Source: Sitta carolinensis | Taxonomy: Eukaryota > Chordata > Aves > Passeriformes > Sittidae | Assembly: GCA_032173965.1 (NCBI GenBank) | Contig: CM063288.1 | Location: 12,194,501 to 12,258,500 of the forward strand | Reading direction: 5' to 3' | DNA length: 64,000 nt | Shown here: positions 13,400 to 25,089 of the stretch, piece after piece | Position numbering within the stretch: the first letter of the stretch is position 1 | Layout: every line of letters starts with the position of its first letter | The notes under the pieces: generated by a model | Database searches by the model: none | What the model was told of the DNA's origin: nothing | Seen by the model: only the letters and a program-made list of their open reading frames with translations | Made by a program: the position numbers and the translations under genes

Positions 13400-16300
13400 G
13401 GACAGCAGTAAAATGAATACTAAAAAAAATGCCAAGAGCCAGGAAATTCTGAGTTGACACTTCTGATACTGTGGGTAATGTGAGCAAGCAAAGGGGAAAT
13501 ATAAGGGGAAAGGAGACCTGTGAGGGGACAGATGCATAACTCTGCTGGTATATATACAATTCTAATTTAAATTTGAAGCTGTTGTGATTTTGCACAACTC
13601 AAATAGTGTTTAAGGATCAGAAATACTGCTTGTCCCCAAAATTTGCTGAAGCTACACTGGATTTGTAGCACAAGAGAACTGCATTATATAGTCACAAGCA
13701 AACCTACCTAGGCTAATCTCAAAATAAATAACTGAAATCCCAAATTCATCTCATATTTGCAGCCTAAAAGAAGCTGTTTACTGGGAAACAGTGAATATTT
13801 GCTTTAATTCAGTCTGGCCTTTCCCTTCCATTGCAGGACTCTGTTTTAAGACCTTGCAAGTTGTGTTACAGATTTGCCTAGAGCAGAATGGCCAAAGAAT
13901 GGCTTCTTTGGGCATTTTTTGATAAACTACAGTTTATTGAATAGTGTCATATCTTGACTTTCTCAAATCTTGTTTTCTTGTTTTGACATTTTAATAGATG
14001 AGAACAGAATCTGTGTATATCATATACTGCAAATCTGCACCTGTACTACTGCTGAATCAGTGTGTCTGTAATGCAAATGCTGAACAAATTAATGCAAGAA
14101 GTTCCATCTATTCAGAATGAAAACTTAAAATTTACAGTTAAAAATAAACCTATATCTGCATCTTATAAAAGTGTTTGAGAACTATGATTGTCTTTAATCA
14201 TACAAAACATCTTTGTGTAACTTTGAGATCTTTAGTAAGAAGCTTTACACAACCTTTCAGAGAACAATAAATCAAACTTTGACTTTTCAAAATTGCTTTG
14301 CTGCACTCAGGCATAAATTTAATCTTAAAGCTGGATTTCTTGAAGGGCAACAACAGACCTTTAGCCTATTTTTCCTGATCAGATTTTCCGTTGCAGAAAA
14401 TGAAATGGTTTTATTTGGCTCACATAACTACAGCTATTCCCTTTATAACTCTTGCCATTTTTTTAGGCTTTCCATTTTCTATGCAATAGTTCACTAACAT
14501 TTTAAATGGAATTATAACCAGGTCATAGGATATACAACGCCTGCTTTTTCCCTGCCTTTTTTCTTCTGTACCAATGCCTGTCTGTGAAAACATCTGTGAA
14601 ATGCTAAATGTCAATTGATAAAGATTTAATCACTAGAGAAATGGTCACATAATATGGGGAGGTGGCCCACCATCTTATTTTTCCATTCTCTGGAAGCAGT
14701 GCACAATGCATCGAAATTAATGTGGAATCTTCCTTCAGTTCCTTCTCAAAAAAAGCAGTCCTTCATGCTCTTTGGAAAGTAAGGATGCCATGGCTTTGGC
14801 CATGTGTCTGCAGATATCCATGTCAGATGCAAAATGCAATAGTCACTGTCATATCCATGCTAGATTCAGCTTGATGTAGTTCTGCCTTTTCAGTTTCCTT
14901 TCACAAGCCTAAACAATGTGACCACCTGCTGAATCCCTCTCTTTAGCATGTAAAGAATCCTTTGTTTGGATCAGCTGGGCTTCTTTCACTTCTTAGCTCA
15001 GAAACAGTTTCCTTGTGGCTTTTCTTACACTTCTCCAAGGGTTTTCTTGATGTAACTTGGGAAACTCTCAATTCAGGAAAATATGGTAAAACTCCATTCC
15101 TTTTCCACTTTGCTGATTTGCACTTTCTTGCTTTCTTTTATATTAATGGAGATAGGTCTAAGATGCCATTTCTAAATACAGTCTGAATCATAGCAGAAAG
15201 AGTTGCAGCACTATTCTGCTTGCAGTTAACATTTCCTTAAACTTCAGGATTCATCTTTAATACTTTATTAAGTTGAGCTCATCTTTACAATTCTTATAAT
15301 TTCTTGCCCAGAGACAGCTGTGATTTTACAAAAGTTTTCAGTTTCAGTAAGCCATAGCTAGCTTTTCTGCCATTAAGGTTTTATGTATCTTATGGAAGTT
15401 TCATTTCTTAGTTCTTGTCATGCAAACAAGGCAATTAAAAAGAAGAAGCAGGTAAAGATTTCATCATGAAAAAAATAAAATCAAAACTTCTGATGGGGGA
15501 ATTATTCTGCAAATAGAAGTAAAAGATTCACCTAGGACTTTTATCTGTGTTAGAAGAATTGACTGCCAGCGTTAAAACTTAGGAATCATTGTACTGTGAT
15601 TGCAGAGGACCTTAGAAGACCTCAGATACAGGAGTCAATTCTAGTTAAAAGCAAGCAAGATTAATTGAACAGCTAGATGACAGTGTGGGAAACACTCTGT
15701 CTCATGCTCAGAATTTTCCAGCTTGGTTTTAAAGCTGTCCTCATGAGGAGACTCCACACACAAGATCCTTACAACATGTAGTTTAACTATTGGCTTTTGA
15801 CATAGCTGTTGCATGACACAGGTGAACTACCTGAGAGCTATCATGTCTGCTTCTCAGAAATGGGTATAAATCTAAAATAATCTTTCCTGTCAGTTCCCAA
15901 AAGCCATAAGTGTAAAAACAAGGTGTGATTGCCGTGATTTGTTCTTGGTTGCTGCATCTACAGCATCAATTTCACCAGCAACATTCACATTCTCCCTTCT
16001 AAAAGCTTTATTAAAAGGGCTGCCCTCTTACCATGTTAGTTGTTATAAATGTAGCTGTCATAAAGGAGGATATTGCCTGATTTTACAGATCTCAAGGTCA
16101 CAAATCAACAATGAAAAAGGCTGTAAAATTTATTTCCCTAAAAAGATGGTTTCCATCTCTCTCAGTTTCTTTTGTTTATAGAAGAAAGAAGACTTTTTGT
16201 GCTTTTCCAGACAGCTAATGAAGGACCATGCTCACCTATCCCTTTAGAGACTTCTTTCAGTATATAGCCATAATTAACAGGAAGACCAGCCTTTAAAGAT

Positions 16301-18700
16301 GACTAATAAAACATCTGCCATCTTTTTAAGATGTATATTCCTTCTCCATCTAGCAAATTTCAAAAATGTGTCACAGGTTTGGATCATGGAGAGACTCTAA
16401 AGGGCTGCTAGAAGAGGTGTGAAAACATGCTAGTCCAGATTAGAAAGTGCTGAGCAGGAGACAGAGCTATGATACATTAGAAGGCACCACACCTGTGGCT
16501 ACTCCTCATCTTATTTTAGATCCACACCACAGAGGTATTTCCTATTTGTAGTTTGGTCTATGTGCACTTTTACCTCTCTGAGAAGCATGCTTTGTGCTCC
16601 AGCAGGACATTTTGAGTCAGTTTTTATTCTTATTGACCAATATTAATTCTAAGTCCGTTTTTGTTCATTCCAAACTTTTGACTATTCATTTTTCAGGAGA
16701 GTGTCATTGGCTCATTGCTCCAGGACATAACTCATTTGTATTCTCAGCTCACTAAAGCAGACTTTTCCAGCCTGGTGGAGACACAGCCCCAGTTATTTGG
16801 ACAGCCAGAACTCTCATTCAAACCCTAGGTTTTGAGCTGGACCTTTTTTTCATATACTCCTAATGTTTTTCAAATCTACCAAACCAGTCTTCTGGTAGCC
16901 TTGTTTTAGTTATATAAAAATGTTTCAGTTCCAGCTCTTACTCTGTTCCATGTACAACTATTTCATTCTAATTCTGCCAAAACTTTGCCACTCTTGTTCT
17001 AGTTCCTGTTAATAAAATGCAGTGTTTCCTGGTCTGCATCCTGTTAGTGCTGACACAGTCTCCTCATATTCAGTGTGGGTTCATCCTACCAAGGACAGGA
17101 AATGTTCTGCTTTGTTGATTCAAATCTGACCAGAAATGATGTGGACAAACAAATTTTTAAGAGGGATAGTTTAGGTAAGAACAAAACAGTTGAGAATGTA
17201 ATGGTCAAAGTTACAAACTCAAAGGGACAAAATATCAGAACTGGCTTGAAAATCTGTGATAAATGGTAAGAGTAATAGTAATGAAACAGAGTCTGAGAAT
17301 TTAGGCTCATTTCACCTTTCATCTTTGTCTTTTTCTTAAGGTTTTTGTTATGGCTTTTTTCGTTTGTTTTGAGTTTTGCATTAGGTTTTTTTAAAGTGTA
17401 TTCTAGTCTGCATAACTTGTTATTTACACTGGTTTGAGCACATACCAATTTAAATATTTAAATTTATATTATTTAACAAATGTTTCACAAGGCTTTTTGG
17501 AATTTAACGTTGCTAATAACTGTGTGGAATCACCTCATGAGGTTGACAGCTTTAAATCTGCCATTTAAGCTGCCATTTGTGACCAATTGTCTAAAAAGGC
17601 AACCAAATTCACTTCTAAACAGTTAAAACAATAAACTGTGATTAACTGTGGTGGGTTCTTGAAACATTAATGTTACAAAAACTGCCTGTGGAACTGGCAA
17701 TTTCTAGACAAGTGAAGGGGTATTAGGACACAAGAGGCTGAACTCTGAGGACTCAGGGGATGTGGAAATTCTGGCTCTTAATCACACTAAATATATTTGA
17801 ATTTCACAAATTATCAAACCTGTGCAGTAGTTGTGCTGCTGAAAGAAAGTTCTCAGCTGAGAATTTAAATGAGACATGGCATAAATATTTAAGCCAAGCA
17901 TATCACAAAAAGGTGAAAACTGACCAAGTGTGCTTGATAGAGGGAGACAAAACAAAGACAGGTAAGCCCTCATGTTCTTCATTTCACAGCTCCCTTGAGC
18001 AAATTAGAAAGTCACAATGTAGGAGAATAAAGTTTAATGGGTACTTTGCACAGTCACATCCAAATCATGGCTTTTGCCTAACCAAATCTGAATATCCTTT
18101 TGCTTTAACAAGGATGGGCAAGGATTTGCTGTGCTAGTAGGGACTCTTTAGCTGATTTAGCATGACTAAGCAGGATGCTCTCCTTCCTCTGAGATTGCTA
18201 ATGAGTGCCAGGAAGTATTGCCTTCCTTCCTGGCTCCAAGCTTGCTCCCTCTACAACATCCTATGCCTCTTCTGGCAGGGCTTCTTTGCCAGAATAGAGA
18301 GCTCACAGATATCCACATACTGCTAAAAAATAGAGGGTCCAGACATTTCTGGTGGATGCAGTAATCTTATTTCTTTCTTCTCCTCTGTTGTATAAATAAC
18401 CATCATGTTATATCTAGTAGTGAGTATTCTGGTTGTGAAGGACCAAACTGTAATTAACTTTGGTATGATAATTATTATAGCAATGTAAAATTTTGGACAT
18501 ATAGATTAATTACAATTTTGGAAAGCAATAGTTTTGACACCTTTGGGTTCAAAATATGCAGTATCAACAGATTTGTGTATGTTCAATATACCTACAAAAA
18601 TTTGAGTGTGTATATACATTGAGATGACAGAGTAGAATTTGATAGCTATTTAAGATGGAGCTAATTTGTATTATAAAATTACTTCTTGTTTCCTTCTTGA
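13400..18700. other. Intergenic, nothing recognised
   Basis: This is an AT-rich spacer. The longest frames are about 120-125 codons (17760-18137 plus; 17086-17448 minus), with no recognisable domain, no convincing splice context and, for the minus one, a low-complexity Lys-rich composition. Confidence 0.5.
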
Positions 18701-18706
18701 TCTTAT

Positions 18707-18850
18707 CCATTAGCTCAGCTGGTCAGTATGGTGCTAATAACAACAACAAGGTCGTGGTTTTGAACCCCATATGGGCCATTTGCTTAAAAGTTGGACTCAG
18801 TGATCCTTACATGTCCCTTCTAACTCAGAATATTCTGAGATTCTATGATT
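18707..18850 (+). mobile_element. tRNA-Ile-derived SINE with CR1-like tail (TguSINE1 type)
   Basis: The head resembles tRNA-Ile(AAT): an A-box TAGCTCAGCTGG at 18711-18722, the anticodon-arm string GTGCTAATAAC, then AAGGTCGTGG, a damaged B-box (GGTTTTGAACCCC) and a 3' acceptor-like 'gggcca'. The tail (TTGGACTCAGTGATCC … CCTTCTAACTCAGAATATTC … ATTCTATGAT) matches a CR1 3' end, which fits mobilisation by CR1 machinery. A tRNA-Ile head with a CR1 tail is the organisation of TguSINE1, known from passerine birds. The B-box mutation and the lost tRNA fold show that it is not a functional tRNA. Confidence 0.88.
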
Positions 18851-21611
18851 ACAGAAAGCTACAGACATAAATGATGCCTTAAAAGGCATAAATTATGCTT
18901 AAAGACAAATGCCCCTTTCTCGTGGAGATTAAAATCAACAATAAGTAGTAAAACCACAGTATGAAGACTACTTGCCAGGAGGCAATTCTTTCCAGAGACT
19001 ATGCTTTCCTAGGGGACATGCATGCACTTAGTCATTCTTAATCTACAATCCGTTCAGATTAAGTACTCTGTTTCTTTTAAAGATGTAAATAGCAACGCCT
19101 AGTGGATTAGCATAGAAACATGTTATGGAAGAAATGCATTTTAGGAAGGATTTGAATCAAGATAGCTTTGAATATGAGTTCTTCCAGAAATCTTATCAGA
19201 AAAGATTTTACATTCAGAGAAGAATAGTTGCTGCCTTTTCATCACGGTTACTTTCTGAAAAACAAGCATTGAAGAGAGATAAGGAAACTTTTTTGTAGAC
19301 TATTCCTATTATCAAATAGCAACTTTGCTCCACCCTTCCCTTGTATTTGGCTTCTCAGAGAGTGCCTGGAGCTGCTGTTTTGTTCCAAGATTACCTTCAG
19401 AAAAATTCCCTGCCATTGTCAGACATGCTAACAAAAGAAAGAAGTGTATATTACTTCCAAGGAGGAAAATTGTAATTAACTGCCATTGATCAAAATCTGA
19501 AGAGGTACCCCATTAGCTTGGCTGAGATGACAATCAACAGCAGTTCAGGACTGTGATTTCATACCTCCTACCATTCACACTGTCTTACTTGAGCAGTGAA
19601 TCATGCTTGAGGGAAGGCTGGGTGGAGCAACAGGCTGCAGGGGAAAATTACTGTCCCTTGCTCCCTATTCTGTGTCCCATCCCTCCTCCCTACTCCCCAA
19701 AAAGTAGCAAATGAGAACAGCAGTGGTGGAGAGGTGCTGCTCTTCTTACCTGCTCAGCAAAGAGATAAGGCAACCAGCTATCTTGGAGTGTCTGTGTCCA
19801 AGCACACAAAATCATTCAGACAGAAGCACAGCAACGACTCTGTATCAGGGTGCTATCCTTGCCCACATTTCCTTCTCTTTGGGAGGAGGCAGAAACTTGT
19901 TCATTCGAATTTCCGTAGAAGAGGTGTTTCAGAAAAGACAGAAGATATTGCAGACTAGATTGGGCCAGAGAGCTGCATTTCAAACCATGCTGGTCAGGAA
20001 TCTCCAAAATTCACCTGCGTCAGTCTGACTGCATCCACTGACTGTGCTCTGAGCTCGGTCAGTGTTAAGAGCTTCTGGAGATCACTATATCTGGACATAA
20101 AGACTCTTATTCCATCCTCAGTCTTTGTGCAAACCACCTCTTTGCAGCAGGACACTGCTCAGAGCAGGGCTACACAACCCTATCAGAATAGTCTCAGACA
20201 CTGAGCAACATTACAAAGGAAATTGTCATCACCCAAGAAATTCATACACAGTTTGTGTCTTTTGGAGTCATCAGTCCTTACTAGAAACAGAGACCAGTAT
20301 GAACAGGCTGAAGAATTATATTGAAGTCATAATCCTGACAGTTGTAGACATTTTGATTTTTCCTTGGTTACCTCATTTGCTGCCACAACACTTCATTGTG
20401 AAACAGAAACCCAGTGGACAAAGCACAGGATTAGCAAATTAGTAATTTAACTGCACCCTTAGCACTAGTCCTTATGTACTGTGACAATGCAGATATTTTT
20501 GCACAGTATTATGAAGTAAGAGTTGTGTCACAGTGCTGAGGTGGGAAAAGTACTGTTTATGATTGTGATTGATATCGTGTTGCTGCAGCATAGTTTTAGT
20601 AAGAACAATGCTGCAACATAAATGCTTCTTTCAGATGGGAATATACCTTGTTTATTAGACTACAGGAGTAGAAGGAATTTCCAACATTCAGCTCATAAGA
20701 TCCCTTTTAAGTGAAAACAGACACTTGGCTGACTGAGACACAGATGACTAGGACTGAAGAAATTTGGCACTTAGATCACAGTAGTAGGAAAACCAGATGA
20801 CAAAGCAGAGGTTTTAAAAGCCTTTCAGATGGAAAGGTTTAGGATGGAAAGGAAGCAAGAGGAATGGAGAGTGTCTCTTATTAAGGGGAGGAGATAGGAA
20901 ACAATGATGCTATTGTGGCAGCAGAGATGATGAAGGTCAGAGAAGATAAGCTCTGATTTGCATTCTTTCAAAACACTCAAAGTTGGTGAATTTTTAGTGA
21001 AAAATTAGAGACATTGTGGCCAGGGAGTTTGCTGTGCTTGTATGATTGTAATCAACAATGCTTTAGTTTTTCAAGTAAAAAACAGTGTCTTCAGCAATTT
21101 CATGCAAAGGACATCTGCTTTGCTTTAGACTTGCCATAAGCTTTCTAAGAATTAGCTATAAACCTTAAGATCTGCACTTTACAGGAAGCTCAGGGAAGGG
21201 TCAGACCAAGCTCTGGTATCTGAAGAAGTCATTGGAGGACATAGAACAAGCAATGAGGCTGTAAGGTCTAACTCCATCCAAGAGATACTAAGCAGAATAT
21301 TTCCACTTTTAATACATGCTTTTGTGACCACCTATTAAAGAACTGTGCCAGACACAAGAGACAAGTGTCCAAACAACATGACACAATAGCTGGATCTTGT
21401 GAAATTAATGAGGGATAGTCCTATAAGGGGATCTATGTTAAATTTATTCTACAGAAATTGCTTATACATATCTATCTCCCAGGAAACAGTATTTAACTAT
21501 ATTAACATTCTTTATCTAATACTAGATACATAGAAAATGCCTAGGTTCAGTGCAGTTTAGATATCCCTTCTTTAGCATTCCTACGACTTGCTGGAATGTC
21601 TGCTTCTGCAG

Positions 21612-21655
<44 letters not shown>

Positions 21656-22644
21656 TTAATTAAACATATCTGCCCATTAGATCAAGGAGTGAACATTATT
21701 ACAATCTGTCCCTGAGATACCTTCTTCAGCTATCAGCCTTGAAAGACACTTGGAACTATATATTAGTCCTCAAGCAAAACTAGTTTCAGCAGAAACCACT
21801 TGTTTTATTGAACAGAGAAGGTCTTCCCCATATTTACAGTTTCAGCTTGTTCTTGTCTCACTGTACCTAGTCCTAGCAAGAGTCATTCTAGGGGTATTTT
21901 GCAAGTTGTGTGATCCAAAGTTCTTGGACCTTTATGGTGCCATGTTTACACATAATGGGGGATGTTAGAAAAAATCTACCTTGTCTGTATTGCTAATGCC
22001 ATATTTTATAAATAATAGAGTTTAAGGTAACCCTTACTGGGTTTTTTTTTCACTTGTATTGCATAGCTTTGCCCCTTTCATCATGCTTGGGCAAGTGAAA
22101 GAGCTTGGGAAATAAATTGGCCAACTCCCTCATTATGCATTTCTTTCCACTTTCATTTCCTTTTCAGTTTTTGGCTCTTGTGTATAAGCACCATATTACC
22201 ACAAATGCTTTCTCAGTTCTGAGAACGAAATCTAAAGAATAACATATTAACTATATGAGCTCTTCAGGGTAGCACTATGGCTGTACCTCAGTTTCCCTCT
22301 TGCCATCATGAGGAATGAAGTCTGGCAGCATATACCTTTCACAAACATGTACTGTTACCATGCCTATAATCCCCACTACTTGAAGAACTGACATTTTAAA
22401 AATGTTTTCTTTCTGTGCTGAAACAATAGAACAAGGCTGCAATCGACCTGCCAAAGAGCAGTAACCAATAATCCAATTACTTAAGGTAGGCAGGATACAT
22501 TGAAGTCCCCTCTGAAAGTAGGATCTTAAATAATGTTAATTATGTAAAAACCCACAATATCTATTTAATCATAGAACCTAGCTTGTATCTATTCTCTTCA
22601 ATAATAGATGAAGCAAGCATAATTCTCTGCATCTAAAATTCAAG
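18851..22644. other. Intergenic, only a long poly(A) tract
   Basis: No exon or element is recognised apart from the uninterrupted A-run at 21612-21653. Open frames near 19711-20028 and 20125-20442 overlap one another or lack domains and splice context. Confidence 0.5.
21612..21653. repeat. Poly(A) tract of 42 bases
   Basis: The A-run is uninterrupted and starts after 'tctgcag'. No recognisable retroelement body lies upstream. The true length may vary between individuals or be affected by assembly. Confidence 0.95.
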
Positions 22645-22650
22645 GCCCCT
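22645..22650. repeat. 5' target-site duplication of the solo LTR (GCCCCT)
   Basis: GCCCCT directly precedes the LTR's terminal TG and is repeated exactly at 22943-22948 after its terminal CA. Six bases is the usual duplication of class II (ERVK/alpha-betaretrovirus-like) integrases. Confidence 0.85.
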
Positions 22651-22942
22651 TGTTCTTGAAAATCAGCCTTCTGATTTGTTTTAGTATAGTGGAGTCAGTT
22701 CTCATGAATTGTAAGATAAACAAGAATCATGTTTGCAATCCTTTATAAAAGATATCACCTGATGGACTTCTCAAGTGACCAGTGAAGATGGAGAGGTGGT
22801 AACTTCTCTGTCCAATCTCTGATCACTGTCCAAAAACTTATATATACAAGGTCAACAATAAACTGGAGACTTCCTCTCTTCTTCTCTGCCTGAACACCCG
22901 TTGTGTGTGTTACTGTGTGTTCCTATCTGTGTCACAGTAACA
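22651..22942 (+). mobile_element. Solo LTR, ERVK-like (class II), 292 bp
   Basis: The element starts TGTT and ends AACA, giving short inverted termini around the canonical TG…CA, and is flanked by the perfect 6-bp duplication GCCCCT. Inside, in plus-strand order, are a CCAAT box (22812-22816), a TATA box (TATATATA, 22839-22846) and an AATAAA signal (22857-22862), followed by a GT-rich U5-like end. No internal viral sequence or second LTR is adjacent, so this is a solo LTR left by LTR-LTR recombination. I cannot name the family without a repeat library. Confidence 0.85.
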
Positions 22943-22948
22943 GCCCCT
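22943..22948. repeat. 3' target-site duplication of the solo LTR (GCCCCT)
   Basis: This is an exact copy of the 6 bp at 22645-22650 and marks the right-hand integration boundary. Confidence 0.85.
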
Positions 22949-24960
22949 ATTTTGTGAGAACTCTTCTCAAATGTGATAGTCTATTATGCATCCCCCATTC
23001 TCATTCAGATTATCCACAAGTAATTTCTGCTTTTCTCAAGCTGAATCATTCTTCATACTTACTAGCTGAATTGTAAATGAAAAGGAATCTCTACCCATTA
23101 ACTGATTGTTCATATATTTGATTTCTACTGGTTTGGCTAGTTTTGATCAGACACACAGACCATAGATTCTTTTTCCTGTTCCCAATCTGGAAGAGAACAC
23201 CCGGACATCTTATTTTGAACTCTGCTTTTCACAAATATTGTCTAATGTTCAATTAAAATTTTCAACTTCTCAAACACTATCACCATTACACTTTACGGGT
23301 TAATAATAGGAACTACAGATAAAATGAGGCATAAATGAAGAGTTAAAAAAAAAAAAATTAAAAATTTGCATTGTTTTCTTGGGTTTGGTTTCAAAGTCTA
23401 TAAAAGTCACAAAATTGTCTTCTTTGCCCAAGTGGTACTGGACAACTCCTGCCTGCTTTTCAAAAACCCTTTGAAATGCAGCATCTCTGTCCCTGATAGT
23501 GGTACACAGACACAGTGCTGTCTTGCAAACTGCTCATCACTTGGCATCAGGATATTTTCTGAAGTCTTTGAGAAAAACCTCTTAATCTCTAGCAAAAATA
23601 GAAAGCAAAGTTGGTGTGGTACTCTGATGGGTCTTGGACAGCTGATCACTGATGACATAGCCTTAGTGGCAAAGTGCAAAATATGCTCATAGTTAATATT
23701 TTAAGAAGATAAACCCCAAAGGAAAACTACATGGTAAACTAGAAGTATTGACCCCAAAGAGGAAACAAAATCTAAGATGCCAAGGAGAGATGTTTCAAGA
23801 AGGACCTGAAACATTCTGTCTAGCCTGTAATTCAGTAGGCAAGTTATGACAATCTCCTTCGCAAGTACAACCTGTTAAATTACTTCAGAGTTGTTTCTAT
23901 AAATATAGCATGCCAATGCTTACTGACTGATTCTGCCACCTAGGAGCTTTATTTGCATTCAGCAATGAAGCAGTTGAATTTTAAAGGTATTCTATTGTTT
24001 AATTTCAATTAAGATGTAAGCCTACCTACACCACAATGCCCTATTCATTACATGAGGCAAAAGCTTTTATAAAAGTCTTGGAGCTGACCACAGCCTTTGC
24101 TGCTTCTCTCACCCACACTAAAAATACTGTATGATACAAAGTATTGTATAAGGCTGTGTAACAGACAGCTGTGTCTGTGCTCAGGTTTAATAGCGAGCAA
24201 GCCATGGTAATACTATTTCTTAATTCCTCTTTCCTGAGCCTCTTTAAGTCTTATGCCTATGTACATATTTTCTGGGCCATTTATTCTATCCTATGCTGAA
24301 GAACACTATCAAACAGGTAACACGGCAAGGACTGGGAAAAATTATATATGTCCTATCAGCATAAACAAATCTGTAGACCGTGCTCAGGAATGCTCTAAAG
24401 CAGATGGAGCATTTCATTGTGCTGAACATGGGTACTGTTCATTTAAACAGGTCTGTAAGGATCATATCTCTCTTCCAGTTTATTCAGAGAGGACCCAGCA
24501 TGTAGTTCAGTACTGCACTTCTAAGCACATATTTCTTAACATGCTGTTTCTCTTTTGTGCTTCAGGATACATTTTCATTTTGTCATAACAGCATAACCAG
24601 CAGTCTATCTTTTGCTTTCTGTGAGCCAATAACATTAGTGTGCTCTATTAATTAAAGCTACAGGTATTATTTTTTCTCTTGTGGCAATCTGCTAATTATA
24701 TATTTGAAGTTCAGGATCACTGTAAACAAAACATATTGAGCTGATAACCTGAAGCAATACCTGAACAAGAAAGACAAAGAAGTCCTAAGCAAGGAAAACT
24801 TTTGTAAATATTTTAGTATTTCTTAGGTGATTAAAACATAATACTCTTAACATGAAATTGAGAACAATTATTTTAACAGACTAAGGAGTTCATTCAACTT
24901 TAGAGTTAGGTCTACTTTGATGATTAAAATACAGGGAAAAGAACAAGAAGACATAAAGTC
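22949..24960. other. Intergenic, nothing recognised
   Basis: An AT-rich spacer. Open frames at 23366-23692 and 24253-24588 (108 and 111 codons) show no domain and no splice context. Confidence 0.5.
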
Positions 24961-24965
24961 TATTT

Positions 24966-25085
24966 TCAGCATTAGCACTGACTCACTGTGTGATATTAAG
25001 CAAGTCACTTAATTTACTGCCTCACTTTCTGTCTCACCTGTAAAATGAGGGAGTGCTGTGTGGGACTACTTAATTAAACATTTGC
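24966..25085 (+). mobile_element. MIR-like core-SINE remnant
   Basis: The stretch follows the MIR core in order: 'cactgtgtgat…', 'caagtcacttaattt', 'tgcctcactttctgtctcacctgtaaaatgaggg'. This is close to the classic MIR middle section (TGTGTGACCTTGGGCAAGTCACTTAACC … CCTCATCTGTAAAATGGGG). It is diverged and has lost its tRNA-like head, as expected for a copy older than the bird/mammal split. MIR copies are few in bird genomes. Confidence 0.75.
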
Positions 25086-25089
25086 TATG

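Noticed and set aside
17086..18137. Open frames of 120 (minus) and 125 (plus) codons
   Set aside because: No domain, no splice signals, Lys-rich low complexity in the minus frame; compatible with chance in a 64-kb AT-rich window.
18711..18780. Apparent tRNA-Ile gene
   Set aside because: The B-box is altered, the cloverleaf arms no longer pair and a CR1 tail follows; this is a SINE head.
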